Positions 24,184 to 36,130 of a stretch of DNA of 64,000 bases are shown piece by piece (the stretch's first letter is position 1; every line of letters starts with the position of its first letter). The position numbers and the translations under genes were made by a program. The DNA comes from Turritopsis dohrnii (taxonomy: Eukaryota; Cnidaria; Hydrozoa; Anthoathecata; Oceaniidae). Below the pieces are notes generated by a model, which made no database searches, was not told the origin of the DNA, and saw only the letters and a list, made by a program, of their open reading frames with translations. The stretch spans positions 434,001 through 498,000 of the forward strand of contig BQMF02000100.1 of NCBI GenBank assembly GCA_027922465.2. Direction: 5' to 3'.

Positions 24184-24430
24184 AATCACACAAGGGATTT
24201 TAACCATCGCAAATACAACAAAAGTACAGAGTTATCCAAATACGTTTGGGAGTTGAAAGATAATGGCAAAGAGCCTTTAATCGATTGGCAAATTATTGCA
24301 AGTTATGTTTAACAGATAAGATGCACATTATAAGCTGGCTTAACAACGCTGTTTATTTAAATAAGAAAACAGAATTTGTGAGTCAATGTAGACATCAGAA
24401 CAAGCTTCTAATTAAGAATACTGGAAAAAA
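24184..24430 (+). pseudogene. Penelope-type GIY-YIG endonuclease tail, decayed
   Basis: The plus frame reads NHTRDFNHRKYNKSTELSKY, VWELKDNGKEPLIDWQI and then TAA at 24310. It resumes in a shifted frame with LNKKTEFVSQCRHQNK. LS.Y.W.LK…..I.W and LN…E….CRH.NK are the signature C-terminal half of the GIY-YIG endonuclease in Penelope-like elements. The GIY..YIG catalytic half and the upstream RT are missing, so it is dead. Confidence 0.78.
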
Positions 24431-25050
24431 GATTGGAGTAGGTTGAGCATTAATTGTATTTGTTCATGTTGTTTTTTTAGGTGATAAACATGTATATGTC
24501 TGAAGATTGTTTAAACAACATGAAACTCTGAATAGCATACACTTGGTGTTTTTATTCTTCATTCCTAATATAAATCGCTCCTTGAAAGCAATTTGAATCG
24601 TGGAAATTACAAACATATTGTTTATATATATGAATATAATGAACTTGATGAAGATATGTAATATATCGAAAATTCGTTATAAGAGATGTGTTTTAATCTG
24701 TTCTGTATATATTATATATTATTATATTATATATATTATCTCAACTTCATTTTAGTTATCGGTTGTTTATTTTCTCTCAATTTTAGTATATAATTGATAC
24801 TTAGGAATGGATGGATTGGTTTGTACTTTAGTGTCAACTTGATGCTAACTTTGAGCGAGTAATTAGTGTCACCATACAGCTTTCCCAGTTTGTCTTAAGT
24901 TTGTTTTTAACATGGATATATAATCTTTACTAGTGATAAAAACAAAAGAATCTTAGTTGTTTATATTAAAACGATATACAATATCATTAATTACGGATCA
25001 TTGAATTTTTTTATTGACTGTCTTCTTGTGTCACCATAAACACATACACA

Positions 25051-28000
25051 ATGGGGAATCGTGGAATGGAAGACTTGATCCCTATTGTAAACAAACTGCA
25101 AGATGCATTTGCACAAATCGGCACAGAATCTCCTATTGATCTTCCACAAATTGCTGTTCTTGGTGGGCAAAGTGCTGGAAAAAGCAGTGTTTTAGAAAAT
25201 TTTGTTGGAAAGTAAGTCTCAACTGGGTGTTTTTTTACAACCTGTTTTGTAACTGAAGCATGCTGCAGGTTTTGTTTATAATGATTGTTCTCTTGAAACA
25301 CTCAAGTTAACTTCTTTTTCTAGAGATTTTCTTCCTAGAGGATCAGGAATTGTTACCAGACGGCCATTAGTTTTGCAGCTTATAAATGGGAAAACAGGTA
25401 CATAATCCAAATTTTGAAGCATTATTAATTTTGCCAAAATCATCAGGAATGTTGTAAATATTTCACTACATTAAAGGATATCGGTACCACTTCACTAGTT
25501 TGTAGTTAAGCTGTCATAATTTCTGTGTAGGAAATTATTGCTTTATCCTTCTTTCTAAAATAGGAATTGAACTTGTAACACTGTTCATTGATCACCAAAA
25601 AAAATTATATAAACTTTCTCGAAAATGTTGCAGTAGTTTTTCCTATAGTTGGAACTGATGATTAATATGTATTTCTTTCTTTAGAATTTGCTGAATTTTT
25701 GCATTGTAAAAATAAGAAGTTCACAAATTTTGATGAGGTACGCAAGGAAATTGAGAATGAAACAGAAAGGGTTACTGGAAAGACTAAAAATGTTTCTCCA
25801 ATTCCCATAAATCTTCGTGTTTACTCTCCACATGGTATGTGTATACAAACATTCTGTTTTTTAGATAAAGTTTTGTTGTTATCAGATGTCTGGCATGAAG
25901 AATCATCTTCGAAAATATGATAATAATATATACTTGTTTTTATCTGGATTTTTTATCTGAATTTTTATCTTTAGTACTCAACCTAACATTGATTGATTTG
26001 CCGGGTTTGACAAAAATTGCTGTTGCTGGACAACCTGTTGATATTGAACAACAAATTCGTGACATGGTGATGCAGTTTGTGAGCAAAGAAAATACTCTTA
26101 TTCTAGCTGTTTCTCCGGCCAATCAAGATATTGCCAACTCAGATGCATTGAAGGTTGCTAAAGAAGTTGATCCTTCTGGTGCGGTTCTTTCCCTGTTTCT
26201 TCTGGTCCTTTTTTTTTAACGAAAAACACTATGCTTATGACGAGGAATAATACTTCATGTGTAGAGTAAAAGGAAATATTTTCATGTGACTGTTATGGTT
26301 CGTGATGAGTAAGAAATTAAAAGCAGTTACTAATATCAAAAGATCGAATCGGTGACCATCCTATTTCTAAATGATGACATTTCAAGTGGAATGGTTTGAT
26401 GAGCAACTTATTGTCTTATTGTGTACAGGTGAAAGGACAATCGGTGTTGTGACCAAATTAGATCTTATGGATGAAGGTACAGATGCACGAGACTTATTAG
26501 AAAATAAAGTCTACCCTTTACGAAGAGGTATAATTTTGTGTTTATTACATAATTTTGTTGCTTACCTTTGCAGCTGAATGAAATTGGTTTTTACTGATTT
26601 TCTAAAGTGATTCTTTGAAGTGACCTGTTTTGATTTTTTAGGTTATATCGGCATTGTTAATCGTAGTCAAAAAGACATTGATGGTAGGAAAGACATTAAG
26701 GCTGCTCAAGCAGCTGAACGAAAGTTTTTCTTATCGCATCCAAGTTACAGGTATGTTTATATTTCCATTATTGTAATCTAGTGTTACAAGAAATATTAGA
26801 CAACCACCCATGTTCTTTTGAATTCCTGTGTAAGAAGTAATTTACAACCATCTAATTGTTTGTTTGTTTTTTTGTTTTTTTCTGGGGCTTTTTTTTCATT
26901 TTTTTTTTTCTAAAATAATGGATGAGTGTTATCTGGTTAATTTTATACCTTTTAGTTCAATTTCTGGAAAAGGTTTTAATGTGTCAATTAAGTTTTCATG
27001 ATGTTCTAGGGAATGTCATTGTAGATCTAAAATCTTTTGTAAAAACGTTCAGAAACATAAGCCTTTTTTGGTATTTACAAGTTTCTGTAGAGGGTGCTAA
27101 AAAAAATTAAAAGGATTGAACTGCAGTTCCTCTGGGTAAAGTAGTAAAGTAGTAAGCATTCTTCTGGCACTCTTGTAGTCATTTGCAGGAATATTTCTTC
27201 CTGCAACCGCATTTAATCTTTCTTTTTGTCATAATGTTAAATTCTGAGCACAAACTTAAAAGGACAGTTTCCTTTTCACAGCCTGTTGTTTCTATTGACA
27301 TAAAATATCCCTCGATCTATGTTATTTTTCTTGAAGGCATTTAGCAGACCGTATGGGAACATCCTTCTTACAGAAGACACTCAATCAAGTATGCTTCTTC
27401 TTTAAAGAGTATTTTCCATGTAAACCAAATTTATACTTTTAAATAAGTTTTTTTTCTCAATTTTCTACAGCAATTGACCAATCATATAAGACAGTGTATT
27501 CCGGCATTACGAAATCGCTTGCAAGAGCAAGTCTTGTCAATGGAGAAAGAAGTCGAACAATACAAGAATTATCGTCCTGATGATCCAACAATGAAAACAA
27601 AAGCTCTCATGCAGTATGCTTTCATTCTTTTTTCCAGTCTTTTTTTTAATCTGATTTTGTCATTGATTATTATAATTTGGTTCATAGAATGTTACACAAC
27701 TTCACTCAAGATATTGAAAAAATTATTGAAGGTGGTTCTGGTGATGCAGTTGACACTGAAAAGCTATCAGGAGGTGCTAAGATCAATAGGGTATTTCACG
27801 AGAGATTTCCTTTTGAGTTGGTACGTTTGCAGTACGATGAAAAAGCTCTTCGTAGGAAGATTGGGTTTGCTATTAAAAATGTGCACGGTGTACGTTCCGG
27901 TTTGTTTACACCTGACATGGCATTCGAATCCATTGTGAAGGAGCAAATCGATCGATTGAAAACACCTGCTATCATGTGTGTTGACATGGTGGTCAATGAG

Positions 28001-31000
28001 TTGACTCTCATCGTTAAGAAATGTACTGAGAAGGTTAGATGAAATACTTTAAAAATATTGATTAATTGAAACTATTGTAAATACATTCCGTAACCACCCT
28101 TGACTTTACTCAGTTCCCTTGATGAAACGTCACGAAAACCTATTATAAACAATAAAAATACACTTTGGATATATTTTTGATAGGAAAGTGTCCATTTTTG
28201 TCTTGTTTTCTTTGAATGAGGCAAACCTGTGTGGCTGAATAAGTTCCGATTATGAAGGTTGACAGACTGTCAAGGATTTAAGTGACCATGTCCTGACACA
28301 TTAACATTTCAGATGGCTAAGTATCCAGTTCTTCAAGATGAAGTTGAAAAGATTTGTATGATGCATGTACGATCGTCAGAGCAAAAATCTAAGGATCAGG
28401 TATGTGTTTTAACTGAAAAGATGGTACAGAGATTGAGTGTCTTTCAGCACTACCAGAAATTTATGAATATCTTTAATTTTAGGTGAAATTGCTCCTGGAT
28501 TTTGAGTTATCATACATTAACACACAACATCCTGATTTTATAGGCTTTGCAGAGTTAGTTAGTTTACTCTCAGATATATCTCTTTTTTTCATAACTACAT
28601 TCGGTTGAATTTTTTTTTGTACTTTCCCCTTGAAGAGCTCAAAACCGTGCTGCCGGAAGCGGTCAGCAAGCGGCTCGCCGACAGCGTGTCACCAATCAAA
28701 TCATACGGAAAGGCTGGTTACTTCTTGGTGGTGGTGGTTTCATGAAGGGTTCTAAAGAATACTGGTTTGTTCTATCAGGTTAGGTTTTGCCTTTACATGT
28801 GTTGTTCGATCTTCCTACACGCAGTCTTTTTGTTCTGTAATTCTGTAGAATATATTCTAGATCTTTACTCAATAGTTGATGGTTTGAATTCGTAACACTG
28901 AGACGAGTTCCACTCGCTATCACAAAAACTGTCTGTGCAATATTGAAATCGATCTACTGGCGAGAAATATAAGCCGGCTTTGAATGATCCCTTTCTTTTG
29001 TTTTAGCTGAGAGTTTGTCCTGGTACAAAGACGAAACGGTATGTGTTGTTTCCTTCAGCCATTCTGTTTTCGTTAAGAATTACTTGAATAATCGTGACAG
29101 AAACAAGTGATAATCTCTAATCCAGTGGGGAAAATGTTTGAGAAATCTCTGCGAAGGAGTTACATTTCTACAGTAATTTCTAGTATCCGCACTATTCCAT
29201 ACTCTCCGCCGCAGTGACCTTCTGACGATTTTGCCCACTAACTATATAACTATGTTTTTCTCTTATTAAATTAACGCTTTAATTTTCACTAAACTATTTG
29301 AAGCGATTTAAGTTTTCGACAATCTATGATAAATACTGACTATATGAGCAATCTGGTTATTTTTAACTTTTTATACAAGAGACGAACTCTCTCTGTATAA
29401 TATGCTAGATAAAGCAACATCTGCTTTGCCAGGCTGTGATCGTGTGCATATAACGAATAAATTGATTAATACTTACTAATAACCGCTCTGACCGCATACT
29501 AACTAAAGACTGTAGAATTTGAAGCGAAGTACTGAGTCTAAATGTTAATTCGTTTTTAAATACAGGAAAGGGAATTAAAATATCAGCTTCGCTTAGACAA
29601 TTGTAAAGTTAAAGATCTCGATTCTGGTTTCATGTCACGTCGTTCGTATTTTTGCATCTTCAACCCTGAGACGAGGTATTGTTTTGTACGAGTGTTGCGT
29701 GAGGCCAATGCACTGCTAGAAGGAGTGGTGTTTTCGCGGTGCATGGTCTCACCTACAAACACAATTATTTTCAATTTCCTTTTCTTTCTTTTTTTGCACG
29801 TGAAGGAAACCGAACTGAAGTACCAACTTCGTTTGGACGGTTGTAACGTGAAAGATGTGGACCACAGTTTTTCGAGGAAAAAAACTTTTGCCATTTTTAA
29901 TCCTGATCTAAGGTAGTAATTGTGACGCGGTCATTGTCACTTCATAGTGGAATTGTCGCCCCTCCTCCTCCTCCCCTTCCTCCTTTGTTTTTGAGTGATT
30001 TCGATTCAAGGCACAACGACGAATATTTTTTATTATTATATTAGTTATTAGCATCACTTCTTACGTTGTCTTTTTGTTTATTAGAAATCTTTTCAAGGAT
30101 TACAAGCAGCTGGAATTATCAGCAGAATCTGAAGAAGTTGTCGACAGCTGGAAGGCGTCCTTGTTACGAGCAGGAGTGTATCCAACACATGATTCTGCTG
30201 AAGATAACACTGGTGACGAGGTGGGATGTTTTTATTCATCAATATTGACATTTTCAGTTTCGCCTTTAACTGTTGTTCGGCTATTCAAAGATGTACAACC
30301 TAAAATGTTGCTACTGTTTATAACGTGACATTGTAATGTTTTTTTACGCAGACTGGTGAGCTTGGTTCACTGGATCCAATGGTAGAAAGGCAAATTGAAA
30401 CGATTCGTAATCTCGTCGATTCGTACTTACGAATCATACAGAAAAACATACAAGACCTGGTGCCTAAGACGTGCATGTTCATGATTATAAACTCAGTAAG
30501 TTTGACACCAACTGACCTGTTCTCCGTCTAATGAATTGATGCACCCATATCTTTGATACACCACAAGGCTATCAAATTTAACGAATTCCTAATTTGAAGT
30601 AACCGGGAGTTTTGAGCCCTTCCCAGTGGGCGAAATCGTCAAAATGTCACTACGATGAAGATTATTTTGATTGAAGTAAATATCTCTGGTGTATAGAAAT
30701 GCGCTCCTTTTTCATCAAGTTTGCCTACTGGGTTGAAATGTTTGCCTCTTCCTCTCCGCCCACTTGCAACAGGTAGTTTATATCAAAATTTAAACACCTG
30801 CGAAAACTTATGGTGAAACTGTAAGATTTGATACTTGTGAAACGTTTAATTTGTTTGACTGCTTTGAATTGTTGTGTTAACTGTTGTCTGTACTTAATGT
30901 TTAGGCGAAAGAATTTATTGCCCAAGAACTACTGGCTCATTTGTACGCACAGGGAAATACGGTAACTATAGCAACATGGATAAATGCTTAGTTATTAAAG

Positions 31001-31763
31001 CTTGTTTGGGAGTTTTTCCTTATGTATGTTTTGAAATCTTCATTCTCGATATTGTTTTTGTATTCAGAATGACTTGATGCATGAAAGCGAGACAGAAGTT
31101 CAACGCCGTAATGAAATGATACGTATATATCAAGCCAGTAAAGAGGCGTTAAGGATTATCGGTGACATAAACGCCTCAACCATGTCTACGCCTTTGCCTC
31201 CGCCTGTTGATGATGGCAATGATTTTGAGATGGTTTCAGCTAGGTACGTCTTTTTCGAAAATTTGATGATCTAGTCTGCATTATTGTGTAATTTGATGAT
31301 CTAGTCTGCATTATTGTGTAATTTGAATGGTTTCCTTTAACATGGCTGCCCTTCGATCTTTATCAAAACATCTGTACTTTTCACTTCAAATATTTTATGG
31401 AGGTTTTCTTTTTGTCAGATCCACTGCCAGCGCTTCCAGACCTCCTCCACCGAGTGGCCGACCTGCAATGCCATCCCGGCCCAACCCGGCTCAACCACCA
31501 CGCCCAGCACCTGCTGAAAATCCTTCTGTACCAAGGTATAGTCGCCACGCTTTCATCTAGATGTCAATTTTAATTGGTTTTTAAAATATCCACATATATT
31601 TTTCAACTAAGCTTTTCGGAGCTTTTACTCCGAAAAGCTTAGTTGAAAAATCAATTTTAATTGTTCGTGTTCTATGTGCATCTTTCATTTTAGAAGGCCT
31701 GCCCCAGGTCGTCCTGCTCCTAACTTACCAAATCGACCACCACCTGTTCCAAGTCGACCCTAA
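25051..31763 (+). CDS. DNM: Dynamin (classical, DNM1/2/3-like)
   Basis: A large GTPase that assembles on necks of coated pits and cuts them from the membrane. Exons: 25051-25211, 25324-25397, 25685-25834, 25975-26178, 26429-26527, 26642-26750, 27337-27388, 27471-27613, 27688-28033, 28313-28399, 28483-28553, 28636-28778, 29007-29038, 29566-29675 (or 29806-29912), 30085-30220, 30352-30495, 30905-30961, 31068-31243, 31419-31535, 31694-31763. The total is 2481 nt, 826 aa, with every junction in phase. Domains: GTPase with P-loop [18 protein letters not shown] and TKLDLMDEG; middle domain; PH domain ([16 protein letters not shown]… [14 protein letters not shown]); GED ([33 protein letters not shown]); and a C-terminal proline-rich region of PxRP-type SH3 ligands. 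The PH domain contains two alternative copies of one exon. Full domain set and length match bilaterian dynamins; the one-to-three vertebrate paralogues arose later, so no number is assigned. Confidence 0.97.
29566..29675 (+). CDS. DNM: Dynamin PH-domain alternative exon, version a
   Basis: A 110-nt exon between a tacag acceptor and a GTATTG donor, phase 0 in and phase 2 out. It encodes [20 protein letters not shown], then [16 protein letters not shown]. This closely follows vertebrate dynamin (K-Y-x-L…D…F..FN.E.R). It is one of two homologous exons; see the version b entry. Confidence 0.85.
29806..29912 (+). CDS. DNM: Dynamin PH-domain alternative exon, version b
   Basis: A 107-nt exon between a pyrimidine-rich acceptor (…gcacgtgaag) and a GTAGTA donor, same phases as version a. 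It encodes [20 protein letters not shown], then [15 protein letters not shown]. About two thirds of its residues equal version a; it lacks one residue and is more basic (SRKKT versus SRRSY) in the loop after the F. Including both exons would shift the downstream frame, so they must be mutually exclusive or one is unused. It is intact, with good splice sites and no stop. Confidence 0.8.
31598..31651. other. Perfect 24-bp hairpin in the last dynamin intron
   Basis: The arms attttt-caactaagc-ttttcggag and their exact reverse complement are separated by 6 nt (cttttа-type loop at 31622-31627). The 13-bp word tcaattttaattg occurs directly on each side (about 31564-31576 and 31651-31663). This could be a minimal fold-back insertion with target duplication or an RNA hairpin in the pre-mRNA. 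Confidence 0.9.
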
Positions 31764-32021
31764 GATTTTTACCTCGTCAATTCCGCACTTTGGACGATAA
31801 TCCATCGAGAAGAAATCCGTATTAGTTCAACTGCACCCGAACTTGTATTATTTTATTTTGGACCGAATTAGTTTAAATTCGATATAGACTATACAGATTT
31901 CACTAATTATGTATGCATGTATACCTCTTTCCAATATAACAGAGGTTACCCACAGGAGTTGAATTTCATGCAATCACACATGATATCTTGTTTAAAGGAA
32001 TTGCAGTTGTGGAAGTTTCTA

Positions 32022-32161
32022 TAGTGAAACCTACTTAAGATGGGCACCTGAGGGGGATAGAAATTGTCGGTGTTGTAGAGGTTTTTCCATGTTGGGTTGA
32101 TGATGTCGAGGCATGGTCAAGTATCTGTTGGAGAGGTGGCCGTCTAAAGAAGGTTTAACTG
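32022..32161. mobile_element. Pogo/Tigger-like MITE in dynamin 3' flank
   Basis: The left end tagtgaaacctacttaagat matches the reverse complement of the right end (cagttaaaccttctttagac) with a few changes. The motif AGT.AAACCT is the usual pogo/Tigger terminus. It is 140 bp, without coding capacity, and probably lies within the 3' UTR. Confidence 0.65.
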
Positions 32162-32652
32162 TGGTTTCAAATAACCTTTTCGAAGCAGCAGACACTTTAT
32201 GGTCTGCTATTTTATCAACGATCTAGTAATATGTTGCCATAGAAATTTCATTGGCCACTCAGCTTACACTCCCTTAAAAGAACCAGGACGAAAGAACTTT
32301 GATGTTGATAGAAATTTTTTTTTGCCCATCAAGGCTGTTGTTGTGATCAGTTGAATTCTAATTGAAGCGGAATCGAAAAGAAGTTGCTTAGGAGGCCCGT
32401 TGTATTGTAATTCTTGCGAGACCTTTTGTGTTTTTTTTATTATAAATATTAGTACGATGTTCATTTTGATTCTACAATGACAACGTGTTTAGCTGAACCC
32501 ATTAATGAAAGCTTTCAAGATATTTTTTGTAAATGATATGATTTGATTTTGTAATTATTGGAATTCGATTTGTCGAAGGACACGTTTTTTCCCTGTGAGC
32601 ACCCTTGGTTTTTGGATTTCTGTGAAATCTTAAGGAATTCTACATCTTTTTT

Positions 32653-32678
32653 CCTTCTTCTTCTTCTTCTTCTTCTTT
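32653..32678. repeat. (CTT)n microsatellite
   Basis: cttcttcttcttcttcttct-type run between the convergent dynamin and carbonic anhydrase genes. Confidence 0.9.
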
Positions 32679-32998
32679 ATCATGGTGTAAGTGAAAATTA
32701 CCTTTCCATTATGACACAGTGAACATTTCTTTCGTATCATAAACACATGCAGAATCGATCACGTGATAATTTACAACCAATGAGCACTAAATATTATATC
32801 TTGTGACCAAGAGTCAAGAAAATGTTTGGATTTCCGAACATTTCACTTTTTTAAAAAATAAGTAATAAGTATACTGGTGTATCTAATAAACAGAAATCAT
32901 AGGTAAACTGGTTGTCAGACGATAAAAAGTGCATACTTCTTGTAAGTGCGATGTGCAATAAAAAAGGTGTCAGTTTTATGTTGAACCCTAGTACTTGT

Positions 32999-35906
32999 CT
33001 ATAAAAAGCCGACGTTCACGACAAGCGAGGCGACGATGACGAGTGCGAAACAACTAACGACAACGTAACTTGATGAACTCTCTCCTGAAAAACTTCGTTT
33101 GATTTCTCTTCCATTAAGCGGTTGAGTTGGTCGAAAGTTATTTGATACTATCACAGGTGGATCTGATGGATCGCTATTAGCACGAACTGCTCGTAACACA
33201 TCAATCTGAAATAAAAAAGAAATAAAAACACATCTAGCAGATGATCGTGTCAGTATTATCATGCTACCATTATGCATAAAAACAAACAAATACCTGTTCT
33301 TGGTTAATTTTGATTATTTTTGTGTTAACGATCCACTGAACTGACTGGTAGCAACCAGGTGTTGTGAGGGAACCAGAATACGTGTAATAAGTTGTGGTTG
33401 AATTGGAAGGAACCATAAACGACATCGGGAAGACGGATACACTAGTTTTACTATCACCGTATTTCACTTTCGGAATCTCGGAAATAACCCGATCTAATAA
33501 TCGATTTTTTTCGGTACCTTCTACCTATTTAAACAACAACGAATAAATTAATAACAAATTGATGGTTTAAAATGATGATTCTGTCGTCGGGGCAAAGAAA
33601 TATAAAATGACAACCTGTATAAATTGTCCCCACACAAGGAGACCATCACTTTTATCAGCTGCTTCACTGAATGTTGGATATTTAGTGTTATAATGCACTA
33701 AATGGAGCTGAAAAGCAATAGAAAAAAGCATCACACAAAACAAATACTAGAAAGTAAACACCTGAGTACCATATTGCGTCGTACCTCTCCAGCATACGCT
33801 TTACCATTGAGCTTATGTTCAGAACCTTGCGTGTTCACACTTCCCCAATGAAAGTGAAATTGAGCTAACTTCCATTCAATACCTATGTAAATCATTATAT
33901 GCATGAAGTCTAAGTTGGGAAACACAACATCGTTTAGAGTGAAACGAATCGGGGATAATCGAGACTAATATTGTAATCACTGGAACAATGAAAGACATAA
34001 AAACAAGATAGATACAAAACTCGGCCACAATTCAGGGTTTAAACAGAAATTCGGAAAGGTCTATAGTCGTTTCGTTTCCAAACCGGGCTTGCTTACCATT
34101 AAGCCAAAAATAATTTCATCATTTCATACATACCGGCATGTAGAAGGCCAATCGGGTTTTTTTCCACCACTCCATCCGTGGTCACCTCCAGCTTCACAGT
34201 CGACTCAACGTTTTTTAACATGTAATTAACGTTCGGCATAGCTTTGTCGTAATTCAGAAGAACCAGTGGTTTCAAATCGGAATCATACTTTGTTTTCGCT
34301 GTGTCAATATCAATTGGAGACTGGTGGCTTCCGCTGCAATCTGGATATTTCTTCTGCCAATTACTTGGTCCTTTTGGGGGAAAAAAAGATTTCATTGACT
34401 ATAATTGGATAACAAAATGTAAAATTAAATGAACGATGTGGTCAGAGATGTATGAAAAATGAAAAAAAAAAACAACAAAATGGTAGAGGACTAACAGCTC
34501 GAAGTCAAGGTATTTATTTTGCATGAAGCATGCCATTTGAAGGAAGACTGGCATCATAAATTGGGCTACCAAAGATAGATAATGAAACTGTATTGGCCAA
34601 CTTCTCTTTTACACTAGACATTGTTCCGCGGACAATCAAAATCAAAATTGAACAAATGTTTTCTTACCTATATCAGTATTCGCTTCATAGTTCCAATCTT
34701 TGTTGAAACCACCTCCATCTGAAATAACATTGTTTTTGAAATACATCACCATTAGTTATGAAGGATGCAATATTTCAGTTAAGTCCTGGTCACACATATA
34801 CACTCGACACATTACACTCTTTAAATAAAAGAAAAAGTAAAAACATTAAAAGCATTAAAATAGTTTGATATAATATTAAAAATTTTCAAAATAAAATTTG
34901 TTCAGATTAAAAGTAGGCAAGAGGAGATAAGAAAAAACTATTAATTGAAAATCAACATTGTATCGAATTTGTAATGTAGACTCATTTTGGCGATATAATT
35001 AAGAATTAGATTAAAGTTTTACCAAGAAAAACTGTTAACTATTTCCCGAAAGGCACGGAAATTACTCAATCCCCTGATTTCGACCGGCAAGGAGTTGAAA
35101 CTCCTGCACCCATGAAGAAAAAAGTGGACCGAGCAATCTCTAGGCGAACTTTCGGAAGGATCAACAATTTTCCTTGGTTACGAATAGCGCGAGGATTTAT
35201 TTTAAAATAAAAGTGAAAACTTTGGCGTGTCATGCCATTTAATTTTTTTTTTTTCACGAGTAAACATGCTTGACACGACGAGATACATCTAACAAGTGGT
35301 CGGGCTTGAATCTGTCTCCGTGGCTGTTTGAGATTGATGACGTTCGTCGTTGGATCGATGAGAGTTTTTCAATTTTAGACCTTAGAATGTTCAAATTCAC
35401 AAGATGATCGAGTGTAGATAGGTACTATCATTGCTTGGTAGACTGATTTTGCCGACTCGAATGCAAGATTTTGTCGTAGTTTCACTCACCAAAATACCCC
35501 ATTTTAATGCTTGCACAAAGTTCATTTCGTCACAACAACAACAAAACAATGCAATGGTTTCTTCTTTTAGACCATATTCACACTGCAAAAATTGGTTTGA
35601 TGTCCAAACAAAAAACCGGGGAACAAGACAGTTAACCGAATGAGAGCTAAAATTTCTGCCAATACAAAGTAATACGGTATTCGTTTTTTGTTGTTGTTGT
35701 TCAAGGAACTTGAAAAGATTTTCAATTCATCACTGAAGTTCTTTCTTGTGGCTTTAGATTATGTAAGCACGTTCACTCACTATAACATGCTTTCACGTCA
35801 TTTTTACTGACCAAAAAAAAAGGATGTCTTACGTACCACCTGCGACACGACACACGAATAACAAAATAATGAAGGAGATCTCCGTTACACAGCAACACTC
35901 TTTCAT
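32999..35906 (-). CDS. Membrane-anchored alpha-carbonic anhydrase
   Basis: Catalyses CO2 + H2O to bicarbonate + H+ outside the cell. Exons (minus): 35837-35906, 34668-34718, 34134-34370, 33785-33882, 33615-33707, 33294-33524, 32999-33205; 987 nt, 328 aa, all phases close. The N-terminus is a signal peptide (MKECCCVTEISFIILLFVCR). The domain shows CSGSHQSPIDI, zinc ligands in QFHFHWG and HLVHYNTKYP, the gatekeeper QGSEH and the SLTTPGC substrate pocket. The Cys before SGSHQSP and the Cys in TTPGC fit the disulfide of extracellular isoforms. The C-terminus ends in SSSS plus a hydrophobic run with no cytoplasmic tail, as in GPI-anchored CA-IV/XV-like enzymes, though a simple TM anchor is possible. 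The residue aligned to the proton-shuttle His64 seems to be Glu (KNVEST). It is transcribed convergently with dynamin. Intron 1 holds a LINE remnant. Confidence 0.95.
34980..35480 (-). pseudogene. LINE reverse-transcriptase C-terminal remnant
   Basis: The minus frame reads ARSTFFFMGAGV; one base later the frame continues as FNSLPVEIRGLSNFRAFREI. This is the classical end of jockey/CR1-type RT ORFs (R…F.f.GA..WNsLP..IR…F…L). Upstream minus-strand sequence to about 35480 is probably more of the same domain. It lies in intron 1 of the carbonic anhydrase gene, same strand, with frameshifts and no RT catalytic core. Confidence 0.7.
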
Positions 35907-35964
35907 CTTCGATACCTAAGATGCACTGTTTCTTTTTTTATCAGCTTCTACGAAATCAAAAGTA

Positions 35965-36130
35965 ATTAGCTACCTATCAGGGAAAAAAAGTCGGTAAAAA
36001 ATTTTAGTTGGGGAAAATTTTAATCGGGGAAAATTTTAGTCACCCAAGGAAATTTTAGTCACTTTTCCCCGACCAATTTTTGAAATTAGTCACTTTTCCC
36101 TGCCTAATTATGTTCAATATAAGAAGAAAA
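35965..36130. repeat. Degenerate 'ggggaaaattttagtc' repeat
   Basis: The words ggggaaaattttaatc, ggaaaattttagtc and gaaattttagtcacttttcc recur about five times just upstream of the carbonic anhydrase start. A related piece (tcggggaaaaaagtcggggg) lies at 36527-36565 and a weaker one near 57635. Confidence 0.6.

Larger units (their letters stand above)
23991..24697. mobile_element. Penelope-like element fragment with inverted termini
   Basis: Two near-complementary ~56-bp arms (23991-24047 and 24642-24697) share aacttgat(g/a)aagatatgta, then tcgaaaa and agagatgtgttttt. Between them, 24184-24430 encodes a Penelope GIY-YIG-like tail. Penelope-like elements characteristically have such terminal repeats, often inverted, carrying hammerhead-type motifs. 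The element is truncated: no RT is present and the GIY part is missing. Confidence 0.72.

Noticed and set aside
22755..24670. Calling canonical hammerhead ribozymes
   Set aside because: The spacing around TGATGA and CGAAA differs from the canonical core by a base or more, so only a hammerhead-like resemblance is claimed.
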